Source: Candidatus Caldarchaeum sp.
Lineage (GTDB): Archaea > Thermoproteota > Nitrososphaeria_A > Caldarchaeales > Caldarchaeaceae
Direction: 5' to 3'
DNA: 12,022 nucleotides
NCBI GenBank assembly: GCA_025058435.1
Contig: JANXEM010000041.1
Location: 1-12,022, forward strand
Of this stretch, positions 1 through 7,506 are shown one piece after another. The position numbers and the translations under genes were made by a program. The notes under the pieces were generated by a model. That model was not told the origin of the DNA. It made no database searches and saw nothing but the letters and a program-made list of their open reading frames with translations. Each line of letters begins with the position of its first letter. Positions within the stretch are counted from its first letter, which is position 1.

Positions 1-1
1 C

Positions 2-418
2 CCAGAAAGCGGCAAAGTCAAAATCCTTGACTACGTTGCCGTAGATGACTGTGGAAACAGAATCAACCCCATGATCGTAGACGGCCAGATACATGGTGGA
101 ATCGCTCAAGGGCTGGCGCAAGCTCTTTACGAAGAAGCATATTATGATGAAGAAGGGCTGCTGCTGACTGGAGACCTGTCGGAATACATGGTTCCCACAG
201 CGGTGGAAGTTCCAAACATTCGAACGGCTGAAACAGTAACGCCGTCTCCGGTTAACCCACTCGGAGTCAAGGGCATCGGCGAAGCGGGAACAATAGCTTC
301 CACACCCGCTATAGTCAACTCCGTGATAGATGCGCTTTCCCACTTTGGTGTTGTTCACATCGACATGCCGCTGAAACCCGAAAAAATCGTTTTGGCGGTG
401 GCGAAAAGCGTCAAATAA
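2..418 (+). CDS. Molybdenum hydroxylase large subunit (CO/xanthine dehydrogenase family), C-terminal part
   Basis: This is the 3' end of a gene that begins outside the window; the reading frame is open from base 2 and stops with TAA at 416-418. The fragment (138 residues) carries the last part of the molybdopterin-binding domain. Visible family motifs are DDCGNRINPM, the glycine-rich stretch GQIHGGIAQGLAQALYEE, and GVKGIGEAGTIASTPA. The glutamate of GEAG (codon 281-283) matches the catalytic base next to the Mo centre in this family. The enzyme family oxidises CO, aldehydes or N-heterocycles using Mo-pterin, FeS and FAD subunits in the cytoplasm or at the membrane. The CO-specific active-site loop lies in the missing part, so a CoxL assignment cannot be tested here. 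It is followed after 44 bp by a PRC-barrel gene in the same direction. Confidence 0.9.
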   Translation, partial: PESGKVKILDYVAVDDCGNRINPMIVDGQIHGGIAQGLAQALYEEAYYDEEGLLLTGDLSEYMVPTAVEVPNIRTAETVTPSPVNPLGVKGIGEAGTIASTPAIVNSVIDALSHFGVVHIDMPLKPEKIVLAVAKSVK

Positions 419-462
419 GCAAAATGCTTTAATGATAGACCGAACGATGTCTGGCGAGGAGA

Positions 463-891
463 ATGGCGTCAGTTCCGCGAGGTAAGCTGCTCGGTATGCA
501 GGTCTACAGCCCAGACGGTTCCCTTGTCGGAGTTGTCCAAGACATCGAACTTCCAATCGGCGAAGGCGAAATCAGCCTGCAAATTCTTTCAAAATACAAC
601 TTGATTGAAAAAATTCCGTGGAGCATGGTGGGCGCCGCCGGAGACATCATCATACTCAAGGAAAAGATTCCGCTCAAACAACCAGAAATCTCGCAGCCCC
701 AACCATACATAGCTCCCGCCGCGGCTCAGCCAGTCCAGCCACAACAGAGAAGCAGCGTCATCTCGAGCGTCGCTTCCAGAATTCCGTTCGGCAGAAAAGA
801 GAAGAACCCCTGCCCGACCTGCGGCAAAGAGCTCAGCTGGATTGAGCAATATCAGCGATGGTATTGCTACAACTGCGGGAAATACGTCTAA
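463..891 (+). CDS. PRC-barrel domain protein with C-terminal zinc ribbon
   Basis: A 142-residue protein in three parts. Residues about 6-68 form a PRC-barrel-like beta domain (GKLLGMQVYSPDGSLVGVV, then a second strand set ending IIILKEKI). Residues about 70-105 are a Pro/Gln/Ala-rich flexible linker. Residues 117-138 form a zinc ribbon with CPTC and CYNC pairs (Cys117, 120, 135, 138). PRC barrels are small protein-interaction modules; in archaea some PRC-barrel proteins act in cell division and others are of unknown role. The ribbon suggests a protein or nucleic-acid adaptor. The ATG at 463 follows GAGGAG (456-461) with almost no spacing, so this purine run may not act as a normal ribosome site; an internal ATG at 496 would cut into the barrel. 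The upstream Mo-hydroxylase gene may be co-transcribed, but a functional link is not shown. Confidence 0.8.
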   Translation: MASVPRGKLLGMQVYSPDGSLVGVVQDIELPIGEGEISLQILSKYNLIEKIPWSMVGAAGDIIILKEKIPLKQPEISQPQPYIAPAAAQPVQPQQRSSVISSVASRIPFGRKEKNPCPTCGKELSWIEQYQRWYCYNCGKYV

Positions 892-925
892 ATGTGCGTC
901 GGCATCGCGAAATGGGGTTACGTGG

Positions 926-940
926 TTATAACATTAAAAA
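926..940 (+). promoter_or_regulatory. Putative archaeal TATA element for the glycosyltransferase gene
   Basis: TTATAACATTAAAAA lies 31-45 nt ahead of the ATG at 971 in a 79-bp gap that is otherwise GC-mixed. No Shine-Dalgarno motif precedes the ATG. The position would give a very short leader. This is inferred from spacing and composition only. Confidence 0.4.
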
Positions 941-970
941 CACGGTTCAAACGTCGTCTACTGCATACCG

Positions 971-2521
971 ATGCAGGTAACCCATAGAAAAAGCGAAATC
1001 AAACAGATAATGCTAGCGGTAGTCTTGCTGGGCGTCGCGTCGTTAGTGCTTTTTCCTCCCGCGCTCGTCAACGAAGCTCCCTTCTGGGACGACAAAGCCT
1101 ACATCAACAACGCCTTGATAGCCAGCGGCCGGCTCAGCCCATCGGACGCCAGAGGCCCTTACGCGGAAGAAAGGCCTCCTCTGTTCTGGTGGTTTCTGAC
1201 GGGGCTGTACGTGTTGGAGGCGCCGGTGGAAACTGCTCGGCTTGTATCGCCCGTCGTCACGACCATCGGCCTCGTCGCCATGTTTCTCCTTGTCTCGAAA
1301 CTGTTCGACAGCGTTTTGGCGGGGTTTCTGGCAACAACCTTCACCGTGTCACTCAACTACTTTGTTTCGGTGACATCGTACATCCTCACGGATTCGTTGG
1401 GGTCTGTCATGGCTTTCGTGGCTTTGCTGACTTTCAGCCTCGGGCTCCGCTACGGCCCGTTCCTCTGGCTTTCGGGAAGCCTCACCGCCCTATCCATCAT
1501 CGCACGGGACCAAAACCTCCTCCTCATCCCCGTGATGCTGCTCTCCTTCGCTTGGCTGGCGAAAACATCGAAAGCCGTCAAACTGGTTTATGTCGGTTTT
1601 CTGGCGGTGGTCGGGTTCGCCGCCGTGATTCTCCGTCAGGAAGTGTTTCTCCAGATTCTTTCCGACGTGTTGACGCCCGTCGTAGCCGACCCTTTTTTCA
1701 TCCCGTTGTTGGCGGTTTTCGCCGTCTTCTCCGTCTTGGCGATGGCTAAAGTCGCGGAACAGAAGAACCTTCTTTCCAGAAGACCAAGCATCGAAGAGAG
1801 GATACTTGACGTTTTGCTTGCGATTGCGGTGATGCTGTTCCTTATCTATCCACTTTTCATGGACAACATTAGGCTGGGAGCGGAATACCAGATTGAGGGA
1901 AGAGGAATATTCTCGAGGTTTGTGGCCCATTCTGTCATGGTTAGGGGGGACATCGCGCGTTCGGGTCTCGACACTGGTGAAAGAGTTGTTTTCTGGCTGT
2001 CCTCCTTTCCAACACTCGTCACCGCGCCGCTTCTTGTCCTCGGTGTGGCGGGCGCCTTATTGGCGCTTCGAAACCGTGTTACGCTGGCGAAGCCTCTAAT
2101 CCTCTGGCTTGTCTTCACGGTTGTCTACATCGCGTTGTTCACCCACATCGAATACAGGTTTCTCGTTCCCGCCGTCACTCCTGTGACGGTTTTCGCGGGT
2201 TATGCTGTTTCACGTTTGGCGAAAAGAAGCAAAGTGGCCGCGGCGGCTGTGTCGGTGGTCGTGTTGGTTTACGCGGTTTCTTCCGTGAGCTATTTCGGTC
2301 TTCTGCCCTCCTTGGATTTGCCGACGGCGGTGAACGGATGGATGACTTTGCTGGGCCAACAACAGCCTTCCGACAGATGGTTCACCGACTACATCGCCTA
2401 CCTCGCGGATGTCCAGCAGGAGCCGAAACTGATGATACCGTTAGTTCACGTACTGACGGCGTGGTCGTCGGTTGTTTTTCTCGCCGCCACAATTTACGTT
2501 GGGTTCAAAAATCCGCTGTAA
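971..2521 (+). CDS. GT-C fold membrane glycosyltransferase (GT39/ArnT-like)
   Basis: A 516-residue polytopic membrane protein with roughly ten to twelve hydrophobic segments, beginning with one at about residues 12-32. The order of motifs fits the dolichyl-phosphate-sugar glycosyltransferases of the PMT/ArnT type. An acidic pair in the first extracytoplasmic loop (FWDDKAYI, D40-D41) is the expected catalytic/metal site. It is followed by EERPPLFWW (67-75), a TDS motif after a membrane span (140-142), ARDQNLLLIP (178-186) and HIEYRFLVP (392-400). Such enzymes transfer a sugar from a polyprenyl-phosphate carrier to lipid or protein on the outer face of the membrane. The acceptor is unknown. There is no neighbouring glycan cluster, so it may act in general cell-surface glycosylation. 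The ATG has no ribosome site. Its stop overlaps the convergent gene by 17 bp. Confidence 0.8.
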   Translation: MQVTHRKSEIKQIMLAVVLLGVASLVLFPPALVNEAPFWDDKAYINNALIASGRLSPSDARGPYAEERPPLFWWFLTGLYVLEAPVETARLVSPVVTTIGLVAMFLLVSKLFDSVLAGFLATTFTVSLNYFVSVTSYILTDSLGSVMAFVALLTFSLGLRYGPFLWLSGSLTALSIIARDQNLLLIPVMLLSFAWLAKTSKAVKLVYVGFLAVVGFAAVILRQEVFLQILSDVLTPVVADPFFIPLLAVFAVFSVLAMAKVAEQKNLLSRRPSIEERILDVLLAIAVMLFLIYPLFMDNIRLGAEYQIEGRGIFSRFVAHSVMVRGDIARSGLDTGERVVFWLSSFPTLVTAPLLVLGVAGALLALRNRVTLAKPLILWLVFTVVYIALFTHIEYRFLVPAVTPVTVFAGYAVSRLAKRSKVAAAAVSVVVLVYAVSSVSYFGLLPSLDLPTAVNGWMTLLGQQQPSDRWFTDYIAYLADVQQEPKLMIPLVHVLTAWSSVVFLAATIYVGFKNPL

Positions 2522-4175
2522 CCCTTACGTCGACCAAGGCCGAAAAGCCTTTCTCGACCTCCGACACCGCCCGGGAGAAAACATCCGAAGCCGAATCAGG
2601 AGATTCCACCAGAAACGACGAAAGGCCGAGGCCTTTCCCGATCGAATGAACATCGAGTTTTTCGGGGAAATCAACACCTTCGAGAAACCCGATTTCCTCA
2701 GGGGTGGGGCCCGCGTCGGATACGCTCTTTTTGACGTCTCCCCAGCATCCGTCGTTGAAGACGACCAGCAGAACCGGCAGGCGATACCAGCGGCTCATCG
2801 CCGCCGCTGAAACGGGGTTGTTGAAGACAAAGCTTCCGTCACCCAAAACCACGGCTACAAAAGACTGGGGCGAAGCCATCTTGACACCCAAGCCAACCCC
2901 CAATCCCCAGCCCAGCGAACCGGCCGGAGGCTCTCCATAATACGTCCCCGGCCTGTCGAAGACCAGATAGCTCGGCCGCAAAGGATATTCGTTGACCACG
3001 ACCGAACCCGGCTGCAGGGCCTTCCCCAGCAAATACGAAGCCAGCCGCTTCGTCATTTTCCGTCGGCCCAAATCCACTTCAACCTTTTCCATCCTTTCCC
3101 TCTGCTGCTGATTCCAGCTCTCTTTTGCCGATTCCCTTCTGTCATTCAGCAACTCGGAGCTCGGCTTCGACTGGTGGAGAACATGATGTAACATGTTTAG
3201 GAAAATCGCCGAATCCGACGTGATTACTTCGTCGAAATCGTATCCCCAGATGTTCAACCGTGTTTTTAGCGGGTCAGGGCCGACGGAAACCCGGTAAACA
3301 TCCGACGGCCATTTTTCGGCGGGCAGCCACGGCACATCGGTGTCAAGCACCAGAACAAAATCCGCCTCCTCGATGTCGAACTTGGCTGAAAAGATGTTGA
3401 TGTTGGAGATGTTGACGTAGTCGCCGACCGCGTGGTTCACCCGCAGACAGATTTTCTCGGCCAATTCCGTCAAAAGATGAAAGGCCCGCCGGTCCCTACC
3501 AGCGGTTCTCGTCAACACAACGGGAAACTCGGATTGAACCATCTTTTCAGCTATTCGTTTGACGTCGTCGGGCGACGGGGAAGGAGGAGGCGAAACGGCG
3601 ACGCTTCTTACCGAATGCTTGATTTGAGGCCTTTCAAGCAGCCATTCCCTGTGGACGCCGATGTATACGGGGCCTTCGGGCTTGGAGGAAGCGATTTCGA
3701 CCGCCCTCATCACGGCCTCGGGAATTTCGTCGACTGTTTTGACGACGTAATGCCATTTGACGAACTCCCGCACCGCCCCCTCAACATCGTGGACATCCTG
3801 ACCCCAGTGAACCCTGATTTTCCTCGAGCCGGCGTAGCCCTTGGATGAAAAAGATGTAAGGCCTGAGATGTAAAGGAGCGGCACATCCGCTGAACGGGCG
3901 TTGAAGACATTCGGCAGCCCGCACAGAAGGCCGGGGACGGTGTGAACCAAAACGGCCGCCGGCTTCCCACTGCCGAGGTAGTAGCCGTAAGCCGCTGAAA
4001 CCGCGGTGTTCTCCGTCAAGCAGACTACCATGTCAGGCCTTTCAACCCTGTCCAAACTTTGGTAATCGAGAAGAAGCGAAACATATTCCGTGCCCGAATT
4101 GATGAAAAACCGGTCGATGCCTGCTTTGCGGAGGGCCGTCAGGAGCAAGCCCCCGCCGGACAAAGACATCTTCAT
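2505..4175 (-). CDS. Thiamine-diphosphate-dependent enzyme, acetolactate synthase / benzoylformate decarboxylase-like
   Basis: About 556 residues with the three-domain layout of the COG0028 superfamily. The N-terminal PYR domain (FFINSGTEYVSLLL, then CLTENTAVSAAYGYYLGSGK) has the glutamate that activates the ThDP aminopyrimidine. A central domain follows at about 195-335. The C-terminal PP domain has the cofactor/Mg motif GDGSFVFNN, closing with ND about 26 residues later (LLVVFNDGCWGD). Family members decarboxylate a 2-keto acid and may transfer the product to an acceptor. The substrate is not deducible: there is no regulatory-subunit gene nearby, and the TEN context differs from the usual acetolactate synthase E-Q. 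A TTG at 4196 extends the frame by 7 codons. I chose ATG 4175 because an AT-rich TATA-like box at 4202-4214 would place the transcript start downstream of that TTG; ATG 4169 is also possible. It is divergent from the UPF0182 gene. Confidence 0.8.
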   Translation of the reverse strand: MKMSLSGGGLLLTALRKAGIDRFFINSGTEYVSLLLDYQSLDRVERPDMVVCLTENTAVSAAYGYYLGSGKPAAVLVHTVPGLLCGLPNVFNARSADVPLLYISGLTSFSSKGYAGSRKIRVHWGQDVHDVEGAVREFVKWHYVVKTVDEIPEAVMRAVEIASSKPEGPVYIGVHREWLLERPQIKHSVRSVAVSPPPSPSPDDVKRIAEKMVQSEFPVVLTRTAGRDRRAFHLLTELAEKICLRVNHAVGDYVNISNINIFSAKFDIEEADFVLVLDTDVPWLPAEKWPSDVYRVSVGPDPLKTRLNIWGYDFDEVITSDSAIFLNMLHHVLHQSKPSSELLNDRRESAKESWNQQQRERMEKVEVDLGRRKMTKRLASYLLGKALQPGSVVVNEYPLRPSYLVFDRPGTYYGEPPAGSLGWGLGVGLGVKMASPQSFVAVVLGDGSFVFNNPVSAAAMSRWYRLPVLLVVFNDGCWGDVKKSVSDAGPTPEEIGFLEGVDFPEKLDVHSIGKGLGLSSFLVESPDSASDVFSRAVSEVEKGFSALVDVRVTADF

Positions 4176-4201
4176 TTGAATAAAGTGTTGTCTCAAGCAG
4201 T

Positions 4202-4214
4202 CAAAATATTTTTC
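4202..4214 (-). promoter_or_regulatory. Putative TATA element for the ThDP enzyme gene
   Basis: Read on the minus strand this is GGAAAAATATTTTG, centred about 32 nt upstream of the ATG at 4175, which is the spacing expected for a nearly leaderless archaeal transcript. A second TATA-like stretch on the minus strand overlaps the plus-strand box at 4236-4246. Not tested experimentally. Confidence 0.4.
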
Positions 4215-4236
4215 CTCTCTCTCAATTTGGAAATAG

Positions 4237-4246
4237 CTATAAAAAA
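4237..4246 (+). promoter_or_regulatory. Putative TATA element for the UPF0182 operon
   Basis: CTATAAAAAA is a close match to an archaeal TATA box. It lies about 38 nt ahead of the TTG at 4280, predicting a transcript start near 4265 and a leader of 12-15 nt. It sits in a 104-bp divergent promoter region shared with the minus-strand ThDP enzyme gene. Confidence 0.5.
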
Positions 4247-4279
4247 CGGCTTCGAAAACATGGGCTGGGTTTCAGAACT

Positions 4280-7078
4280 TTGGCATACGTTTCAAGGCGC
4301 AACCGAAGAAGATTGACATCAGCCTTGGTCATCATAGTAGTCATAACCATCTTCTTCACCATTTTCGTCAGCTCGTTTCTGAACGTGTGGCTCAACATCT
4401 TGGAGTTCGGAGAACTCTTCATCCGCCCCTTCTACTTCTCGCTCGTAGGCGGATTGATCCTTTCTTTGATCGCATTTTTCAGGCTGGACTTTTCTTCGAG
4501 AAAATCAATAATCATCTGGACTTTGCGGACGTTTCTTGTTTTGACGCGTGGTAGTTTTTCGCCGCGTCTGCTGGATTTCGAAAGGTTTAGGCTATCGGTT
4601 CAAACCTTTCTGGCTTGGCAGTTCACCAAAGTTTTGGTCGGAACATTCGTCTTCTCCAACAGCGTCTTCGGCATAACGGTTCTCGCCATGGCCAACGGCT
4701 GGAATTCAGGCCTCGAAAACATTCCCAAACTTTTCAGCCTGCCTTTCACGGTCTTCGGACGCGGCGACATAAGCGGAGCTATGGCCGTGATGGATGCTTC
4801 CCCCGCGCTGATACTGCTGGTTCCCCCGCTTTTCTCGGCGATTGGTATAAGGCTGGTCCTCCTCGTCGGGTTGACCAACATCCTCAAAGTTTTCGCCCGC
4901 GCTTTGGTATCCTATGGAGAGACAGGAACGATAACCATCAAAGCTTCGACCCTCGAATTTCTCGCAAGCATAGGCCTTGCTTGGACGGGCTTCAACCTCT
5001 TCTTCAGCTCATCCATCGACTACAACACACGCGTGCTGATAATTTCCGCGTTCGCCGCGGCCGCAATCCTCGCTTTCTACGGATTCCTCGACCTCCGTGG
5101 AAAACGTTTCCTCAACAACATCTACCTAAGGATAGGGCTTCTCGTCATATTAGGGCTGGCGACGGCTTCGGTTGTCGCAGTGCAGAACACCATCGCTGAC
5201 GCGCAGAAAATTGAATACAAAGGCCCGTACGTCCTCCAAGAAATCTACGTAAACAGATATTTGGCAGGCCTCGACGTGAAGGTTCTTCCATACAATTTTA
5301 GCGGAACGCGGGTGAAAAGTTCCGAAATACCAAACATCATCGAATCGAACAAAGAGATTCTGAAAAGAACCCGTTTATGGGATTGGGACGCGGCGTTTGC
5401 GAAACTGAGGCCTGAAATCGGTTTGATACCTTACATCGACTTTGAAGACTCTGACATCCTGAGGTTCAACGGAAGCCTTTACTGGAGTGCTTCGATGAAG
5501 CCCGTTCTACCTCCGACAGTAACGGCCGCGGACGTATGGTACAACCGTCATCTGGTCTACACTCACATTCCTCAAGGGTTCTTGATGCTCGACGCCCATC
5601 AGGGCGAAGTGGTTGACAGCTCAAAATTTTTCGCCGAAAGAAGAATCTACTACGGTGAAGGCGGGCCCCGAAGCCTGTTTTCAACGGATTGGGCGGCCAT
5701 CGTCGAAGGCAAGGAAACACCCGATGAAATAGGTGGTGCGCGATACGACGGGTCGGGAGGCGTCGAGGTCGGCCCGCCTACAAGCTGGCTCTACGACATA
5801 ACCTTCTTCCTAAGCTACCCCGACAAAACCATCCACCTTTTGAGATACCGTGATGTTCACGAAAGAGTCCAGCTTCTTTTCCCATACTTCAACTACTTCG
5901 TAGGCAACGACTACGTAGACATGTTTCCGGTAACAGACGGCCGTCGAACCTACTGGATGATGCCTTTGATAATCGCTCTGCCCACAGACAAAACACCTTG
6001 GTCGAACGGCAACCCCTACGTTAGGTTCGTCGGCATAGCCCTCGTCGACGTCTACGACGGCTCGATACAGTTGGTCCTTCTGCGCACAGATTTCTTCTCC
6101 AGACTTTTCGAAAACGTGTACGCGGACTTCATATCCCGAGAAGTTCCAGCTTGGCTTCACAGCCAAATAAGATATCCCGCCGAATTGTTCGAATACCAGA
6201 TACGTCAGTTCTCACTCTACCACGTCAACGACCCCGCCACCTTCATTCAGGCAAGAGAATTCTACGAAATTCCTCAGGGCGTCGAAGTCTACTACGTCGT
6301 CACAAAGCTGCCGAACGGCAACGGCCCCGAGTTTGTCGGCCTTCTATCGCTGGAGCTCCGCGGCGCAAGAGGCCAAAACCTCGCCGGATACGCGGTAGTC
6401 CGCAACGACTATCCGGGGCTCGGTGAGATGTATTTCTACAAAGTCGCTCTTGATTCGCCGACGAAGCTGTTGGGGCCGTCTGCGGCTCTGCAGGCCCTTC
6501 AACGCGACCCGGACTTCAGGACGCTGAGCACTCTTCTCGCGTCGCCGCGAGTCGGCGAAAACATCTTCTACGAGGTGGGAGACCAGCCGGTTTACGTCAT
6601 CCCCGTCTACACGGCGAGGGAAGGTGAAGGGGTGGTCACGCAGATAGGAACGATAGCGGTGGTCGGAGCGGCTTTCACGGGCCTTTACTACGTCGGCCTT
6701 GGCGACACAATCGAAAAAGCCTTCGCAAACTACCTATACAAAATCGCGGGCGAAACAGCTCCGCCGCCGACTTTGCCGACGACACGCGAAGAAAGGCTGA
6801 ACAAAATCAGAGGATTCCTCAGGGAAAACGGCCTCGGCGACGAAACGCCCGAACAGATAAACGCGAACATCGTCTACAAAGTCTCGAGACTCAATTACAC
6901 CGACGAAATGAGCTTCGACAAAATTAAAAATGAGTTGAAGACGTTTTTAGAATACTGGAAGAACTACGGCGCTATTCTTGTTTATTGGATTTCTGGCGAT
7001 AGCTTATATTTAGGAGCGATTTACCAAACGTCAGGTGTAACGGTTCTGAGGTATGTGGAGGTGCGGGTGATAGGGTGA
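4280..7078 (+). CDS. UPF0182 family large membrane protein of unknown function
   Basis: 932 residues, the usual size for UPF0182 (COG1615). The N-terminal third holds about seven hydrophobic spans (roughly residues 13-38, 46-66, 112-137, 173-207, 223-243, 251-271 and 281-301). The rest is a large, probably extracytoplasmic domain. Family landmarks are TRLWDWDAAFAKLRPEIG (364-381), WYNRHLVYTHIPQG (420-433), RRIYYGEGG (454-462), ARYDGSGGVEV (487-497), RYPAELFEYQ and LYHVNDPATF (631-655) and PVYVIPVYTAR (770-780). Substrate and reaction are unknown for the whole family. No ATG exists near the N-terminus; TTG 4280 is chosen, with TTG 4313 and 4325 as shorter options. The stop TGA is fused to the start of the next gene (TGATG), so the pair is likely translationally coupled. 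A tail after about residue 825 (proline-rich GETAPPPTLPTTREER, then a predicted helical and beta segment) may be a separate small domain. Confidence 0.88.
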   Translation: MAYVSRRNRRRLTSALVIIVVITIFFTIFVSSFLNVWLNILEFGELFIRPFYFSLVGGLILSLIAFFRLDFSSRKSIIIWTLRTFLVLTRGSFSPRLLDFERFRLSVQTFLAWQFTKVLVGTFVFSNSVFGITVLAMANGWNSGLENIPKLFSLPFTVFGRGDISGAMAVMDASPALILLVPPLFSAIGIRLVLLVGLTNILKVFARALVSYGETGTITIKASTLEFLASIGLAWTGFNLFFSSSIDYNTRVLIISAFAAAAILAFYGFLDLRGKRFLNNIYLRIGLLVILGLATASVVAVQNTIADAQKIEYKGPYVLQEIYVNRYLAGLDVKVLPYNFSGTRVKSSEIPNIIESNKEILKRTRLWDWDAAFAKLRPEIGLIPYIDFEDSDILRFNGSLYWSASMKPVLPPTVTAADVWYNRHLVYTHIPQGFLMLDAHQGEVVDSSKFFAERRIYYGEGGPRSLFSTDWAAIVEGKETPDEIGGARYDGSGGVEVGPPTSWLYDITFFLSYPDKTIHLLRYRDVHERVQLLFPYFNYFVGNDYVDMFPVTDGRRTYWMMPLIIALPTDKTPWSNGNPYVRFVGIALVDVYDGSIQLVLLRTDFFSRLFENVYADFISREVPAWLHSQIRYPAELFEYQIRQFSLYHVNDPATFIQAREFYEIPQGVEVYYVVTKLPNGNGPEFVGLLSLELRGARGQNLAGYAVVRNDYPGLGEMYFYKVALDSPTKLLGPSAALQALQRDPDFRTLSTLLASPRVGENIFYEVGDQPVYVIPVYTAREGEGVVTQIGTIAVVGAAFTGLYYVGLGDTIEKAFANYLYKIAGETAPPPTLPTTREERLNKIRGFLRENGLGDETPEQINANIVYKVSRLNYTDEMSFDKIKNELKTFLEYWKNYGAILVYWISGDSLYLGAIYQTSGVTVLRYVEVRVIG

Positions 7079-7506
7079 TGGCAAAGGCGTCGGGAATCAA
7101 CGTTTTCGGAGTTTTGATGCTCGTGCTGGTGGTTGTTGCGGCGCTGTCGCTGCTGATTAGAGTTCAGACGGGCCTTCTCGGGCTTGTCCTCGGCGGACTC
7201 GCTGTCGGCCTCGCCGTCTACTGGTTCATGGCCTTGAGAAAATCTCTCCAGAAAACAACTTGGGACGACTATTTACTCGAATTAAGGCAGGAAGGAGACG
7301 TAGTCGACTTGACGGCGCAGGTTCCGGGGCCGGAGAACAAAGTCAAGCTGGAGTTGTTCGGCCGCAAGCTCGTCCTTCAAGGCGGTATGGGGTTCAGGAG
7401 AACGGTCAAGCTGCCCTTCGAGGCCATCATCCGGGAACTCAGGTATGTTAACGGCATTCTAACGGCCCGGCTGGTGAAGAGAACGGCGGCGCCTACGGCG
7501 AATTAA
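7078..7506 (+). CDS. Membrane-anchored protein with Hsp20/alpha-crystallin-like domain
   Basis: 142 residues from ATG 7078 (a GTG three bases earlier adds one Met). Two hydrophobic spans (about residues 9-28 and 33-52) form a hairpin anchor, leaving a cytoplasmic-type C-terminal domain. That domain (about 70-136) reads like a minimal small heat-shock fold: DVVDLTAQVPGPENKVKLEL, then GRKLVLQGGMG, then RRTVKLPFEAII and YVNGILTARLVKR. These correspond to the Hsp20 pattern of strand, PG, strand, G-x-L-x-I, basic-x-V-x-LP, and NG-L-x-V. The similarity is by eye and not statistically tested. Known Hsp20 proteins hold unfolding clients; a membrane-tethered form could protect or assemble the UPF0182 partner, with which its start overlaps by one base. 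An IbpA-like conserved IxI tail is not visible. The 3' end overlaps the convergent regulator by 14 bp. Confidence 0.65.
   Translation: MAKASGINVFGVLMLVLVVVAALSLLIRVQTGLLGLVLGGLAVGLAVYWFMALRKSLQKTTWDDYLLELRQEGDVVDLTAQVPGPENKVKLELFGRKLVLQGGMGFRRTVKLPFEAIIRELRYVNGILTARLVKRTAAPTAN

Noticed and set aside
2..418. Naming the partial gene coxL (CO dehydrogenase).
   Set aside because: The diagnostic active-site loop is outside the window; the C-terminal motifs are shared with xanthine, aldehyde and other Mo-hydroxylases.
1189..1749. 186-codon plus-strand frame inside the glycosyltransferase gene.
   Set aside because: It is an out-of-frame shadow of a gene with clear GT-C motifs; its product is Arg/Gly/His-rich and low in complexity.
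3432..3848. 138-codon plus-strand frame opposite the ThDP enzyme gene.
   Set aside because: It is antisense to a gene with intact cofactor motifs and shows no domain.
4260..4316. Short ATG frame (18 codons) overlapping the start of the UPF0182 gene in another frame, a possible leader peptide.
   Set aside because: The predicted transcript start (about 4265) lies after its ATG, there is no ribosome site and no sequence feature of a leader peptide.
4615..5199. 194-codon plus-strand frame inside the UPF0182 gene.
   Set aside because: It is a shadow frame, Arg/His/Pro-rich, overlapping membrane spans of the real gene.
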